A stretch of DNA of 64,000 nucleotides, taken from assembly GCF_002214365.1 (NCBI RefSeq), contig NZ_CP014854.1, forward strand, positions 868,001-932,000, written 5' to 3'. The number at the start of each line of letters is the position of its first letter. The first letter of the stretch is position 1. Below, piece by piece: positions 63,644 through 64,000 of the stretch. The notes beneath the pieces were generated by a model, which saw only the letters and a list, made by a program, of their open reading frames with translations, did no database searches and had not been told where the DNA came from. The position numbers and the translations under genes were made by a program. Source of the stretch: Thermococcus celer Vu 13 = JCM 8558. Lineage in GTDB: Archaea; Methanobacteriota_B; Thermococci; Thermococcales; Thermococcaceae.

Positions 63644-64000
63644 ATGGGCTCGAAGCTTTACGAGATGGGGAGATTCATCAACGCCGATTCCCTCGTCAGG
63701 TACATCGAGGAGAGGCGCCACGAGGACGGCGGTTACTGCTTCGTCAGCGTCCTCAGCGATACCAACGTCAACGACACCTACTACGCCATCAAAATCTACG
63801 ACCTCCTTGGACTGGATTTCCCGGAGCCGGAGAGGACTGTAGAGTTCCTTGAGAAGACCATACAACCCCAGACGGCGGTCGTTGCGATAGCGATGGCCAT
63901 GGAGGGTTTGGCCCTGCTCGGGGCCGGGGACGTGGCGAGGGAGCACCTCGACATCGTATTCACCAAGTACAACCCGCTCGAGGGTAAGTTCGCGGTGGGC
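63644..64000 (+). CDS. Alpha/alpha-toroid (prenyltransferase-like) protein, partial
   Basis: The first 119 residues of a gene that continues past the window. It starts at ATG 63644 after the strong site AGGAGGCGGTGG. RRHEDGGYCFVSVLSDTNVND and TYYAIKIYDLLGLDFPEPERT followed by helical repeats resemble the repeat unit of prenyltransferase/terpene-cyclase alpha-alpha toroids (DGGYxxxxxxxxDxxxTYxAxxxL). It is preceded by a fluoride riboswitch, so it or a downstream gene is expected to respond to fluoride. Its function is not known to me. Confidence 0.8.
   Translation, partial: MGSKLYEMGRFINADSLVRYIEERRHEDGGYCFVSVLSDTNVNDTYYAIKIYDLLGLDFPEPERTVEFLEKTIQPQTAVVAIAMAMEGLALLGAGDVAREHLDIVFTKYNPLEGKFAVG

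Overview
The window is a 64 kb stretch of chromosome from a hyperthermophilic archaeon of the Thermococcales, most likely a GC-rich Thermococcus. This rests on the gene set: pyruvoyl-type arginine decarboxylase with an aminopropyltransferase, an Mrp/MBH-type antiporter module, NfnLS (formerly sulfide dehydrogenase), AMP phosphorylase, Hel308, Hef, archaeal SMC/ScpA, glycerol-1-phosphate dehydrogenase, GGGP synthase and SRP19. It also rests on archaeal TATA boxes about 25 nt before genes and GGTGA-type ribosome binding sites. No rRNA, cas gene, virus or intact insertion sequence is present. Species assignment is not possible from the window alone. Layout from left to right. 1-0.86 kb: a HAD-family gene cut off at its N-terminus by a decayed IS6-like transposase. 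0.87-9.3 kb: polyamine genes, a CPA2 antiporter, an ACT-domain protein, an eight-gene Mrp operon in the order of MBH subunits A-H, and gcvH. 9.3-16.6 kb: a box C/D sRNA, a glycosyltransferase/flippase pair, the nfnSL operon behind a promoter with two SurR-type sites, trmI and srp19. 16.8-23.1 kb: a peptide ABC transporter whose binding-protein gene is broken. 23.1-31.2 kb: Hel308, a ZIP transporter, a relic CRISPR, an ABC exporter operon with its own small HTH regulator and a double palindromic operator, and tRNA-Leu(UAG). 31.2-32 kb: a non-coding block made of large foldback repeats. 32-41.7 kb: rhomboid, IMPase, membrane-lipid and ribosome-maturation genes, 5-oxoprolinase pxpABC, and an AlkA-type glycosylase cluster ending in a second C/D sRNA. 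41.8-49.1 kb: NfeD/slipin, MinD, AMP phosphorylase, GGGP synthase. 49.2-57.2 kb: an H/ACA sRNA, Hef, ScpA, a broken nucleotidyltransferase and SMC. 57.4-60 kb: methylmalonyl-CoA pathway accessory genes. 60-60.6 kb: a second copy of the foldback block, joined to a solitary CRISPR repeat. 60.7-64 kb: pyruvate kinase, peroxiredoxin, an archaemetzincin-like protease, and a fluoride riboswitch ahead of a gene that runs off the window. The most unusual features are these. (1) Two non-coding blocks at 31283-31842 and 60011-60571 are each built from two foldback elements ending in inverted, covarying REP-like hairpins with a conserved foot; I cannot assign them to a known family. (2) A clear fluoride (crcB) riboswitch lies directly under an archaeal promoter. 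(3) There are two CRISPR relics with no cas genes nearby. (4) Regulatory sequences that match specific systems: SurR sites at nfn and an adjacent pair of 16-nt palindromes at the HTH/DUF2178/ABC operon. (5) Three protein-binding or enzyme genes are broken inside otherwise intact operons or next to mobile remnants.
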